Below are positions 27,520 through 35,352 of a stretch of DNA of 64,000 bases, piece by piece; within the stretch, counting starts at the first letter, position 1, and every line of letters begins with the position of its first letter. Both the position numbers and the translations under genes were made by a program. The notes below the pieces were generated by a model. It was not told where the DNA came from and did not search any database. It saw only the letters and a program-made list of their open reading frames with translations. The stretch is from Pseudomonas koreensis (lineage in GTDB: Bacteria > Pseudomonadota > Gammaproteobacteria > Pseudomonadales > Pseudomonadaceae): positions 558,001 through 622,000 of the forward strand of contig NZ_JAAQYM010000002.1 of NCBI RefSeq assembly GCF_012986595.1, written 5' to 3'.

Positions 27520-28850
27520 TGCTCAATTCGGTGATGGTGGTCGATGACGAAAGCAGCATCCGCAGCGCCGTCGAACAGTGGCTGAGCCTGTCGGGGTTCG
27601 AGGTGCAACTGTTCAGCCGCGCCGAAGATTGCCTGGCGGCGCTGCCGGCGCACTTCCCCGGGGTGATCCTCAGCGATGTGCGCATGCCCGGGCTCAGTGG
27701 CCTGCAGCTGTTGGCCGAAGTACAGCGCCGTGACGCCGACCTGCCGGTGATTCTGCTGACCGGCCACGGCGATGTGCCGATGGCGGTCGAAGCCATGCGC
27801 GACGGCGCCTACGACTTTCTGGAAAAACCGTTCAGCCCGGAAACCCTGCTCGGCAGCCTGCGCCGGGCGTTGGACAAACGTCGACTGGTTCTGGAGAACC
27901 GCGCCCTGCACGAGCAGGCCGACCACCGCGCCAGACTCGATGCGACGTTGCTCGGCGTGTCCCGTGGCATGCAGACCTTGCGCCGACAGGTGCTGGATCT
28001 GGCGGCGCTGCCGGTCAACGTGTTGATCCGTGGCGAAACCGGCAGCGGCAAGGAACTGATCGCCCGCTGCCTGCACGACTTCGGCCCGCGCGCGGACAAA
28101 CCGTTTGTGGCGCTCAACTGCGCGGCGATCCCTGAGCAGTTGTTCGAAGCCGAGTTGTTCGGCCACGAGAGCGGCGCGTTCACCGGGGCATCCGGCAAGC
28201 GCATCGGCAAGCTCGAATACGCCGACGGCGGCACGTTGTTTCTCGACGAAATCGAAAGCATGCCGCTGGCCCAGCAGGTGAAACTGCTGCGGGTGCTGCA
28301 GGAGCAGAAGCTGGAACGGCTGGGGTCGAACCAGAGCATTCGCGTCGACCTGCGGATTGTCGCCGCGACCAAACCCGACCTGCTCGATGAAGCCCGGGCC
28401 GGACGCTTTCGTGAAGACCTCGCTTATCGCCTGAACGTCGCCGAGCTGCGTCTGCCGCCGTTGCGCGAGCGCCGCGAAGATATTCCGCTGCTGTTCGAAG
28501 CCTTTGCCTTCAGCGCCGCCCAGCGTCTGGGCCGTACCTTCCCACCGTTGAGCGGGGCGCAATTGAGCCACCTGCTCAGCCACGACTGGCCGGGCAACGT
28601 GCGTGAACTGGCGAACGTCGCCGAGCGTCAGGTGCTGGGGCTGGATGAGCCGGTGCAAGGCATCGACCCGGGCCAGTCGCTTGCTGCGCAGCAGGAGGCC
28701 TTCGAAGCGCAATGTCTGCGTGCCGCGCTGACCCGGCACAAGGGCGATGTGAAAGCGGTGCTGGAAGAGTTGCAGCTGCCGCGCCGAACGTTCAATGAAA
28801 AGCTGCAGCGGCATGGGTTGAGTCGGGAGATGTTTGTTCCGGGCAGTTGA
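27519..28850 (+). CDS. DctD/MifR-type sigma-54 response regulator
   Basis: This 443-residue regulator has a receiver domain with phosphoacceptor D53 in LSDVRMPG, an AAA+ sigma-54 activation domain with Walker A GETGSGKE (172-179) and GAFTGA (219-224) for contact with sigma-54, and a C-terminal Fis-type helix-turn-helix (LEELQLPRRTFNEKLQRHG). It is expected to activate the neighbouring permease gene, which has a -24/-12 promoter and two palindromes ahead of it. Orthology to MifR or DctD cannot be settled by eye. Confidence 0.93.
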   Translation: MLNSVMVVDDESSIRSAVEQWLSLSGFEVQLFSRAEDCLAALPAHFPGVILSDVRMPGLSGLQLLAEVQRRDADLPVILLTGHGDVPMAVEAMRDGAYDFLEKPFSPETLLGSLRRALDKRRLVLENRALHEQADHRARLDATLLGVSRGMQTLRRQVLDLAALPVNVLIRGETGSGKELIARCLHDFGPRADKPFVALNCAAIPEQLFEAELFGHESGAFTGASGKRIGKLEYADGGTLFLDEIESMPLAQQVKLLRVLQEQKLERLGSNQSIRVDLRIVAATKPDLLDEARAGRFREDLAYRLNVAELRLPPLRERREDIPLLFEAFAFSAAQRLGRTFPPLSGAQLSHLLSHDWPGNVRELANVAERQVLGLDEPVQGIDPGQSLAAQQEAFEAQCLRAALTRHKGDVKAVLEELQLPRRTFNEKLQRHGLSREMFVPGS

Positions 28851-28869
28851 TTTTTTCGTTGTCGCTGAT

Positions 28870-28949
28870 GGCCCTTTCGCGAGCAGGCTCGCTCCCACAA
28901 TGGGAATGCGTTTCCCCTGTGGGAGCGAGCCTGCTCGCGAAGGGGCCGG
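28870..28949. repeat. REP doublet, family B
   Basis: TTCGCGAGCAGGCTCGCTCC and its inverted copy GGGAGCGAGCCTGCTCGCGAA lie between the response regulator gene and the palindromes of the permease promoter. Confidence 0.88.
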
Positions 28950-28978
28950 CACAGCCAACGATGATCCACCGGCCTGAA

Positions 28979-28996
28979 TGAGCGATTTTCCGCTCA
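28979..28996. promoter_or_regulatory. Upstream activator palindrome 1
   Basis: TGAGCGATTTTCCGCTCA is an 18-base dyad with perfect TGAGCG/CGCTCA arms, about 83 bases upstream of the centre of the -24/-12 promoter. It is probably a binding site of the adjacent sigma-54 regulator. Confidence 0.65.
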
Positions 28997-29010
28997 CTAC
29001 AATCCAGCCA

Positions 29011-29028
29011 TAAGCGGATTTCCGCTCA
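29011..29028. promoter_or_regulatory. Upstream activator palindrome 2
   Basis: TAAGCGGATTTCCGCTCA repeats palindrome 1 with one arm mismatch. The dyad centres lie 32 bases apart, about three turns of DNA, so two dimers would bind on the same face. Confidence 0.65.
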
Positions 29029-29067
29029 CCAGATCCCGTCACCCCCTCTAAACCGGCCCTCTCCTCG

Positions 29068-29084
29068 TTGGCACAGCTCCTGCT
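29068..29084 (+). promoter_or_regulatory. Sigma-54 (-24/-12) promoter of the permease gene
   Basis: TTGGCACAGCTCCTGCT has GG and GC separated by exactly 10 bases, matching the TGGCAC-N5-TTGC consensus except for one -12 base. Transcription would start near 29096, about 50 bases before the permease ATG. Confidence 0.75.
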
Positions 29085-29146
29085 ATAGCCCCTGCAGGCT
29101 GCGTTCTAACGCGCTCCACAAAAACAATTAAACGAAGGATCCTTCA

Positions 29147-30466
29147 ATGGATAACTCCAACGCCCTGCCCCTTGGGTCGGCTGCCGCGCCCGCCAAAGAA
29201 AGAACCACCGCCAGCCGGATCAAATCGATCTTCAGCGGCTCGGTCGGCAACATGGTCGAGTGGTACGACTGGTACGTCTACGCCGCTTTCTCGCTGTACT
29301 TCGCCAAGACCTTCTTCCCCGCCGGTTCCACCACCGCCCAGTTGATGAACACCGCCGCGATCTTCGCCGTGGGCTTCCTGATGCGCCCGATCGGTGGCTG
29401 GCTGATGGGCCTGTACGCTGACAAAGTCGGTCGCAAGAAAGCCTTGATGGCCTCGGTCTACCTGATGTGCTTCGGCTCGCTGCTGATCGCCCTGAGCCCG
29501 AACTACGAAACCATCGGCATCGGCGCGCCGATCCTGCTGGTGTTCGCACGACTGCTGCAAGGCCTGTCGGTCGGCGGCGAGTACGGCACCTCGGCCACCT
29601 ATCTGTCGGAGATGGCGACCAGGGAACGTCGCGGTTTCTTCTCCAGCTTCCAGTACGTGACCCTGATCTCCGGCCAGCTCATCGCGCTGGGCGTGCTGAT
29701 CGTGCTGCAGAACATGCTGACCACCGAACAGCTGTACGCGTGGGGCTGGCGTATTCCGTTTGCCATCGGCGCACTGTGCGCCGTCGTCGCGCTGTACCTG
29801 CGTCGCGGCATGGAAGAAACCGAATCGTTCACCAAAAAAGAGAAGTCCAAGGAAAGCGCAATGCGCACCTTGATGCGTCACCCGAAAGAACTGCTGACCG
29901 TGGTCGGCCTGACCATGGGCGGTACGCTGGCGTTCTACACCTACACCACCTACATGCAGAAATACCTGGTGAACACCGTCGGCATGAGCATCTCCGACTC
30001 GACCACCATTTCTGCCGCCACGCTGTTCCTGTTCATGTGCCTGCAACCGATCATCGGTGGCCTGTCCGATAAAATCGGTCGGCGTCCGATCCTGATCGCC
30101 TTCGGCGTGCTCGGCACAATCTTCACCGTGCCGATCCTGATGACCCTGCACACCATCCAGACCTGGTGGGGCGCGTTCTTCCTGATCATGGCGGCACTGA
30201 TCATCGTCAGCGGCTACACCTCGATCAACGCGGTGGTGAAGGCCGAACTGTTCCCGACCGAAATCCGCGCCCTGGGCGTCGGCCTGCCGTACGCACTGAC
30301 CGTGTCGATCTTCGGTGGCACCGCCGAATACATCGCGCTGTGGTTCAAGAGCATCGGCATGGAAACCGGTTACTACTGGTACGTGACCGCGTGCATCGCA
30401 GTGTCGCTGCTGGTGTACATCACCATGAAAGACACGCAGAAACACTCGCGGATCGTGACTGACTGA
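29147..30466 (+). CDS. MFS alpha-ketoglutarate/dicarboxylate permease (KgtP type)
   Basis: The 439-residue transporter has 12 predicted spans. It matches the metabolite:H+ symporter branch (KgtP, ShiA) with NMVEWYDWYVYAAFS, GRKKALM between spans 2 and 3, and GRRPILIAFG after span 8. It probably imports alpha-ketoglutarate by proton symport; related branches carry other dicarboxylates. The sigma-54 promoter and adjacent two-component genes mean it is probably induced by its substrate. A REP doublet follows the stop. Confidence 0.88.
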   Translation: MDNSNALPLGSAAAPAKERTTASRIKSIFSGSVGNMVEWYDWYVYAAFSLYFAKTFFPAGSTTAQLMNTAAIFAVGFLMRPIGGWLMGLYADKVGRKKALMASVYLMCFGSLLIALSPNYETIGIGAPILLVFARLLQGLSVGGEYGTSATYLSEMATRERRGFFSSFQYVTLISGQLIALGVLIVLQNMLTTEQLYAWGWRIPFAIGALCAVVALYLRRGMEETESFTKKEKSKESAMRTLMRHPKELLTVVGLTMGGTLAFYTYTTYMQKYLVNTVGMSISDSTTISAATLFLFMCLQPIIGGLSDKIGRRPILIAFGVLGTIFTVPILMTLHTIQTWWGAFFLIMAALIIVSGYTSINAVVKAELFPTEIRALGVGLPYALTVSIFGGTAEYIALWFKSIGMETGYYWYVTACIAVSLLVYITMKDTQKHSRIVTD

Positions 30467-30480
30467 TCGGGCTTTAAAAG

Positions 30481-30557
30481 CAAAAGATCGCAGCCTTCGG
30501 CAGCTCCTACGGGGAAACGCATTCCCATGCAGGAGCTGCCGGAGGCTGCGATCTTTT
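30481..30557. repeat. REP doublet, family A
   Basis: AAAGATCGCAGCCTTCGG and its inverted counterpart lie 15 bases beyond the permease stop. The right arm is CCGGAGGCTGCG, slightly diverged. Confidence 0.85.
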
Positions 30558-30933
30558 CGCTTCAACCGATTATCAAGTCAACTCGGCAACCTGCCGCTTG
30601 CCCGCCTGCGACGCTCCGATCGGTTCCTGGAGTTCTGGCCGTGGGCAGATTCGCTTTGCATCGGTGAAAAACCGGTCAGCCCCGGATGAAAAATCCGTCA
30701 TCTCGCGAAAACAGCGATTAATCCCCCATTAATGCTGCCCTTGCATCCTGCCAATACCTGATCGATGACCTGCGCGGCGTTCGCTCCCGACAGTGGAAGC
30801 CTCTCAATACGCTGCCCTTAATATCAAATTAATCGATAGTTTTTAGCATTATTTTGCGCTTTTTAATCAATTTGGTTGGCGTAGCATTAACCCCAAGCAA
30901 GACACACCCGCCAACGAATCTGGAGTCACTTAC
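30558..30933. other. Long leader of the repeat-protein gene
   Basis: This 376-base stretch has no supported gene. Its last 130 bases are AT-rich (for instance TAATATCAAATTAATCGATAG and TTTTTAATCAATTTGG), in contrast to the flanking coding DNA, and must contain the promoter of the repeat-protein gene. I see no confident -35/-10 pair. Confidence 0.5.
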
Positions 30934-31257
30934 ATGAAAACCAAACTGATCCTCGCTTTCGCCCTGTCCGTAATGGCCGCCAATACCTTTGCTGCTGACG
31001 GTTTTGATCGCACTGGCTCGGCCGTTGCTGCCGATGGTTATGACCGCACTGGCTCAGCCGTTGCTGCTGATGGTTATGACCGCACTGGCTCGGCCGTTGC
31101 TGCTGATGGTTATGACCGCACTGGCTCGGCCGTTGCTGCTGATGGTTATGACCGCACTGGCTCGGCCACTGTCGCCGAAGATGGCTACGACCGCACCGGT
31201 TCGGCTACCTTTGCGGAAGACGGCTACGACCGCACCCAATCCGCTTCGATCAGCTGA
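30934..31257 (+). CDS. Secreted tandem-repeat protein, seven DG(Y/F)DRT units
   Basis: The 107-residue precursor has a Sec signal peptide (MKTKLILAFALSVMAANTFA) with likely cleavage after residue 20. Everything after it is repeats: five 12-residue units of the type ADGYDRTGSAVA (21-80), then 13- and 14-residue units (AEDGYDRTGSATF and AEDGYDRTQSASIS). The DNA of units 2-4 is nearly identical over 36 bases, so the array expanded recently. GGAG lies 9 bases ahead of the ATG, and a UUCG hairpin follows the stop. I recall similar short proteins in Pseudomonas labelled 'phage infection protein', without experimental support I can cite. No cysteine; function unknown. Confidence 0.8.
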   Translation: MKTKLILAFALSVMAANTFAADGFDRTGSAVAADGYDRTGSAVAADGYDRTGSAVAADGYDRTGSAVAADGYDRTGSATVAEDGYDRTGSATFAEDGYDRTQSASIS

Positions 31258-31276
31258 TTGCAGTTGTAAAGCGCAC

Positions 31277-31297
31277 AGCCCGGCTTCGGCCGGGCTT
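31277..31297 (+). terminator. UUCG-loop hairpin after the repeat-protein gene
   Basis: AGCCCGGC and GCCGGGCT pair around the tetraloop TTCG, a very stable closing loop. Only a short T stretch follows, so it may be a weak terminator or an RNA-stabilising end. Confidence 0.6.
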
Positions 31298-31343
31298 AGT
31301 CATTTCCGGGGCATGACAATTTTCTCGAACCCACACAAATTAC

Positions 31344-31431
31344 CTGTAGGAGCTGCCGAAGGCTGCGATCTTTTGATCTTGATCTTTAAAAACAAAATCA
31401 AAAGATCGCAGCCTTCGGCAGCTCCTGCAGT
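31344..31431. repeat. REP doublet, family A
   Basis: CTGTAGGAGCTGCCGAAGGC and its inverted copy flank an inner stretch with repeated GATCTT, between the repeat-protein gene and the flavin reductase gene. Confidence 0.87.
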
Positions 31432-31513
31432 GGGATCAGCGTTTGACTGGAAATACGCGGTGCGCTCTTACACTATGGCGTCTTTCAGAATGCCCTCTTG
31501 AGGAACCTCAGCC

Positions 31514-32143
31514 ATGTCCGATGACATCCACTTCTACGAACCCGCCAACGGCCACGGCCTGCCTCACGATCCGTTCAACGCCATCGTCGGCCCGCGTCCC
31601 ATCGGCTGGATCTCTTCGCAGGATGCCCACGGCCGACTGAACCTGGCGCCTTACAGCTTCTTCAACGCCTTCAACTACATTCCGCCGATCATTGGTTTTT
31701 CCAGCGTCGGGCGCAAAGACAGCCTGAACAACATCGAGCAGACCGGCGAATTCGCCTGGAACCTCGCCACCCGGCCGCTGGCCGAGCAGATGAACCAGAG
31801 CTGCGCGATGGTCGCGCCCGAGGTCAACGAGTTTGAATTGGCGGGACTGACGCCGGTGGCGTCGAAGGTGATTGCGGTGCCACGGGTAGCCGAAAGCCCG
31901 GTGTCCTTCGAATGCAAGGTCACGCAGATCATTCAGTTGCAGCGTGCCGATGGCGAAACCGTGCCGAGCTGGCTGATTCTCGGCGAAGTGGTCGCCGTGC
32001 ATATCGCCAAATGGCTGTTGAAGGACGGGATCTACGACACCGCCGCGGCAGAACCGATTCTGCGCGGCGGCGGGCCGGCGGATTATTTCCAGTTGGGGCC
32101 TGAAGCCCTGTTCAAGATGTGGCGCCCGGGCGCCGGCAAATAA
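31514..32143 (+). CDS. Flavin reductase-like (FMN split-barrel) protein
   Basis: The 209-residue protein begins at ATG 31514 after GAGGAACC. It shows the flavin reductase-like split-barrel: NAIVGPRPIGWISS near residue 25, NLAPYSFFNAFNYIPP and GFSSVGRKDSLNNI. Such proteins bind FMN and reduce it with NAD(P)H, or act on small oxidised substrates; the specific substrate cannot be told. It is cytoplasmic, with no monooxygenase partner beside it. It converges on a small gene whose stop lies 7 bases from its own. Confidence 0.88.
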   Translation: MSDDIHFYEPANGHGLPHDPFNAIVGPRPIGWISSQDAHGRLNLAPYSFFNAFNYIPPIIGFSSVGRKDSLNNIEQTGEFAWNLATRPLAEQMNQSCAMVAPEVNEFELAGLTPVASKVIAVPRVAESPVSFECKVTQIIQLQRADGETVPSWLILGEVVAVHIAKWLLKDGIYDTAAAEPILRGGGPADYFQLGPEALFKMWRPGAGK

Positions 32144-32149
32144 GCGCAG

Positions 32150-32392
32150 TTACCAGATCAGCTCGGCGTCATCAGTGACGCCCTGCAGACGGTCCAGCTC
32201 TTGGGTCGCTGCTTCATCGGCGGCGATGGCGCCGGGGAACACCTGATCACCCAGCAGTTTATGAAAGCGTGGCGCCCCGCCATCGACCAGGGCCTTGACC
32301 GCGATGGCCGCGTGATAACCCTTGTTGCCGCCCAACTCGACGGGGACGACTGCGGAGACTGCTTCGAAGTGTTCGAACTCTTTACGTGCCAT
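32150..32392 (-). CDS. Small conserved hypothetical protein, 80 aa
   Basis: The frame starts at ATG 32392 (MARKEFEHFEAVSAVVPVEL), three codons inside a slightly longer frame. The protein has a HAAIAVKALVDGGAP segment and an acidic C-terminus ending AELIW. No membrane segment or known motif is visible. It lies between a flavin reductase and a monooxygenase-like gene; codon use is typical, which supports it as real. Function unknown. Confidence 0.7.
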   Translation of the reverse strand: MARKEFEHFEAVSAVVPVELGGNKGYHAAIAVKALVDGGAPRFHKLLGDQVFPGAIAADEAATQELDRLQGVTDDAELIW

Positions 32393-32435
32393 GGCACACA
32401 TCCTGGCTCAGACGAATAAGCCGGACATTAAACCC

Positions 32436-32789
32436 TCAACCGGCGAGTTTGTGTATCGGTGCCGGGCATTGTCCGAGGGCCTGCGCCGCCGACACCTCTT
32501 TAAAGGTGTGGAAATCCAGGCTGTTGACCACCAGGTCCTGAACCAATTCGGCAAAGATCTGCATCGACGGACTGTTGAAATACGCGGTCATCGCCTGTTG
32601 ATGGCTCCAGAAACCGGAGACCAGCCACAGGTCCGGATCGCACTGCGAATGCTGCAGGGCAAAGTTCAGGCAACCGGGGGCGGTGCGCGACGGTTCGATC
32701 AAGGCACTGAGGCGTACACCCAGTTCGGCGGAGCGTCCGGCGCGCGCTCGAACGAAGGCCATATGACTGACGGGAATCTGCTTGGACAT
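32436..32789 (-). CDS. Antibiotic biosynthesis monooxygenase (ABM) family protein
   Basis: The 117-residue protein starts at ATG 32789, with GGGAGGG seven bases upstream. It shows the ABM/dimeric ferredoxin-like fold pattern: HMAFVRARAGRSAELG, EPSRTAPGCLNFALQHS and a WSHQQAMTAYFNSP segment. Members are cofactor-free monooxygenases or simple small-molecule-binding proteins. It is cytoplasmic, probably dimeric. Substrate unknown. It probably shares a transcript with the 80-residue gene downstream, 43 bases away. Confidence 0.82.
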   Translation of the reverse strand: MSKQIPVSHMAFVRARAGRSAELGVRLSALIEPSRTAPGCLNFALQHSQCDPDLWLVSGFWSHQQAMTAYFNSPSMQIFAELVQDLVVNSLDFHTFKEVSAAQALGQCPAPIHKLAG

Positions 32790-32973
32790 GTTCAACCCTC
32801 CCAGGGAGTCGCGTGGCAGCCGGGGGACGGGCTGCGACAGGATCCAAGGTTAAGGGCCGGGCGCAAGGTGCCGTTAGTCGATTCCTGCCGTTGCGTTGCA
32901 CAATCCTGCGAGACTGCACACAGGCCCGGTAATAACCGGTAAAACCCTGTCACACCGCTGTCATACGAGCTTT

Positions 32974-33054
32974 GTGTAGGAGCTGCCGCAGGCTGCGATC
33001 TTTTGACTTTCGCTTTTAAAATCAAAAGATCGCAGCCTGCGGCAGCTCCTACAG
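32974..33054. repeat. REP doublet, family A
   Basis: TGTGTAGGAGCTGCCGCAGG and its inverse flank a spacer rich in T and A; it lies between the ABM gene and the AraC-type gene. The remaining bases to 33218 carry no gene I can support. Confidence 0.87.
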
Positions 33055-33218
33055 GGGTATTCGGCCCAAGCGGTAAGGTGGTGGTCACCGGCTGGTGGCC
33101 GGCGCGCAAAAGCGGCCATGCAGAATCAGGCAAGCATTTGACAGGATGTGTCTACCGCTGGCGCTTGCACAAACATAAGCTCTGCCTCATTCCACCTCCC
33201 TTGCCGAGGATGCCGTGC

Positions 33219-34148
33219 ATGACGTCATTCGATCGTTTCCAAACCCCGCCCGATGCCGACATGGAGAAACAGCGCGCAGAACTGGCGGCGATCATCCGTC
33301 GCAACACCACCGACGATGGCAGCTACCAGACTGCGGTCGGCTCGCTGTTCATGTCGCGCCACACCCAGTCCCACGAATTCGCCCCGGTGCTGGCGCAACC
33401 GGCACTGTGCATCATGGCTCAGGGTCGTAAAGAAGTACGCTTGGCAGATGAGTTCTTCAATTACGACCCGCTGAATTACCTGGTGGTCTCGGTCTCGATG
33501 CCGCTCAGCGGACGGGTGGTGAATGTCTCGCCGGAGGAGCCGATCCTCGCCGTGCGTCTGGACATCGACCCGGCCGAAATCACCGCGCTGATTGCCGACG
33601 CTGGCCCGATGGGCGTGCCGACCCGACCGACCGGGCGCGGCCTGTATGTGGAAAAGATCGACAGCGCGATGCTCGACGCGGTGCTACGCCTGGCACGGCT
33701 GCTCGACACCCCGAAGGACATCGCCATGCTCGCGCCGCTGATTCGCCGGGAGATTCTCTATCGCCTGCTGCGCAGTCCGCAGGGCCATCGTTTGTATGAG
33801 ATCGCGATTGCCAACAGCCAGAGCCACCGCATCAGCCAGGCGATCAAATGGCTCAACGGCAATTTCGAGCAGCCACTGCGCATCGATGATCTGGCGAAAG
33901 AAGTGAACCTCAGCGTCTCGACCCTGCATCACCGTTTCAAGGCGATGACCGCGATGAGTCCGCTGCAGTATCAGAAGCAGTTGCGCCTGCAAGAGGCGCG
34001 GCGCCTGATGCTGACCGAAGGCCTGGAAGCCTCGGCGGCGGGGTATCGCGTGGGGTATGAAAGCCCGTCGCAGTTCAGCCGCGAGTACAGCCGATTGTTT
34101 GGTGCGCCGCCGTTGCGGGATCTGGCGCGGTTACGGCTTTCGGTCTGA
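33219..34148 (+). CDS. AraC-family transcriptional regulator (AraC_N type)
   Basis: The 309-residue regulator is taken to start at ATG 33219 (MTSFDRFQTPPDAD), with GAGG 10 bases upstream; ATG 33210 is an alternative. The N-terminal domain (LAQPALCIMAQGRKEVRL, NYDPLNYLVVSVSMPLSG) is the AraC_N cupin-like ligand-binding type, and the C-terminal domain has two helix-turn-helix motifs (LRIDDLAKEVNLSVSTLHHRF and AAGYRVGYESPSQFSREYSR). The ligand is unknown. The nearest candidate targets are the genes just upstream. Confidence 0.9.
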   Translation: MTSFDRFQTPPDADMEKQRAELAAIIRRNTTDDGSYQTAVGSLFMSRHTQSHEFAPVLAQPALCIMAQGRKEVRLADEFFNYDPLNYLVVSVSMPLSGRVVNVSPEEPILAVRLDIDPAEITALIADAGPMGVPTRPTGRGLYVEKIDSAMLDAVLRLARLLDTPKDIAMLAPLIRREILYRLLRSPQGHRLYEIAIANSQSHRISQAIKWLNGNFEQPLRIDDLAKEVNLSVSTLHHRFKAMTAMSPLQYQKQLRLQEARRLMLTEGLEASAAGYRVGYESPSQFSREYSRLFGAPPLRDLARLRLSV

Positions 34149-34176
34149 TCCAGACATTGCGCCGTATCGACTGACG

Positions 34177-34257
34177 CTTTCGCGAGCAGGCTCGCTCCCA
34201 CATTGGATCTGTGATCGACACAAATCCCCTGTGGGAGCGAGCCTGCTCGCGAAGAGG
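34177..34257. repeat. REP doublet, family B
   Basis: TTTCGCGAGCAGGCTCGCTC and its inverse flank about 36 bases between the AraC-type gene and the convergent ABC ATPase gene. Confidence 0.88.
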
Positions 34258-34283
34258 CCAGAATGATCAGCTAAAAATCCGGA

Positions 34284-35339
34284 TCAAGCCCCCAACACCC
34301 GACATGCCTCCGCCGGCAACGTCACCGACACCGGATGCCCGATCCCCAAACCAATCCCCTGACACGGCGTGCTCAGCGCCGTAAATGTCACCCCGGAACA
34401 CTCCACCGTGGTCTCGATGGTCGCGCCGATGTCGCGCACGAATGTCACCTTGCCGAGCAAGCGATTGCCTGCCGTCGCCTGTGGCGCAGACAGTTGCAGG
34501 TCCTCCGGACGAATCAGCATTTTGACTTTCTGCCCTACCACGATGCTGCTGCAGATCGGCACGTGCAGCGCATCACCACCGGGCAGGCTGACCTTGCCGT
34601 CACCCAGCGCGGTAGCCGGGAAAATGTTGCCCGAGCCGATGAAGTCGGCGACAAACTCGTTGGCCGGGTGTCGGTAGATTTCGATCGGCGTACCCACTTG
34701 CTGCACCTTGTGCTCGCCCAGCACCACGACGATGTCGGCCATGGTCATGGCTTCGCGCTGGTCGTGGGTGACCATGATCGTGGTGATGTTCAGGCGTTGT
34801 TGCAGTTGGCGAATCTCCACCTGCATCGACTCGCGCAGCTTGGCGTCGAGCGCCGACAGCGGTTCGTCGAGCAGAAGGATTTTCGGCCGCGAGGCGATGG
34901 CCCGAGCAATCGCCACCCGCTGCCGCTGCCCACCGGAGAGCTTCGCCACCGGACGGTCGATCATCGCTTGCAGCTGGATCAACTCCAGCAACTCGACCAC
35001 CCGCGCCTGCTGCTCGGTTTTGCTCACGCCGCGCAGTTTCAGCGGATAGGCGATGTTCTCGCCGACGGTCATGTGCGGGAACAGCGCCAGCGACTGGAAC
35101 ACCATGCCGAAGTTGCGCAGGTGCGCCGGGGTGTGGCCGATGTTCTCGCCGTCCAGGCGAATCTCGCCGCCGGTGAGGGTTTCCAGCCCGGCGATCATCC
35201 GCAGCAAGGTGGTTTTGCCGCAACCCGACGGGCCGAGAAAACATACCAGTTTGCCTTCCGGCAAATGCAGGTTGACGTCTTGTACCGCGCAAGCCGAGCC
35301 ATAGAATTTCTCGACGTTTTCCAGAATCAGACCAGTCAT
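34284..35339 (-). CDS. ABC transporter ATPase (PotA/CUT1-like)
   Basis: The 351-residue ATPase starts at ATG 35339 (MTGLILENVEKFYG). Walker A is GPSGCGKT, the signature is LSGGQRQR, Walker B is ILLLDEP, and the H-loop is VTHDQ. A C-terminal OB/TOBE regulatory domain follows residue 240, as in polyamine and spermidine importers (PotA). It powers the importer whose permeases and binding protein lie upstream on the same strand, 13 bases from the second permease gene. Confidence 0.94.
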   Translation of the reverse strand: MTGLILENVEKFYGSACAVQDVNLHLPEGKLVCFLGPSGCGKTTLLRMIAGLETLTGGEIRLDGENIGHTPAHLRNFGMVFQSLALFPHMTVGENIAYPLKLRGVSKTEQQARVVELLELIQLQAMIDRPVAKLSGGQRQRVAIARAIASRPKILLLDEPLSALDAKLRESMQVEIRQLQQRLNITTIMVTHDQREAMTMADIVVVLGEHKVQQVGTPIEIYRHPANEFVADFIGSGNIFPATALGDGKVSLPGGDALHVPICSSIVVGQKVKMLIRPEDLQLSAPQATAGNRLLGKVTFVRDIGATIETTVECSGVTFTALSTPCQGIGLGIGHPVSVTLPAEACRVLGA

Positions 35340-35352
35340 GTTGCACCTCAAA

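Noticed and set aside
25693..29042. Long minus-strand frames opposite the sensor kinase and regulator genes
   Set aside because: Antisense of two well-supported genes; the products have no recognisable domains.
30994..31257. CRISPR array
   Set aside because: The 36-base repeats are contiguous coding units in one reading frame with no spacers and no cas genes nearby.
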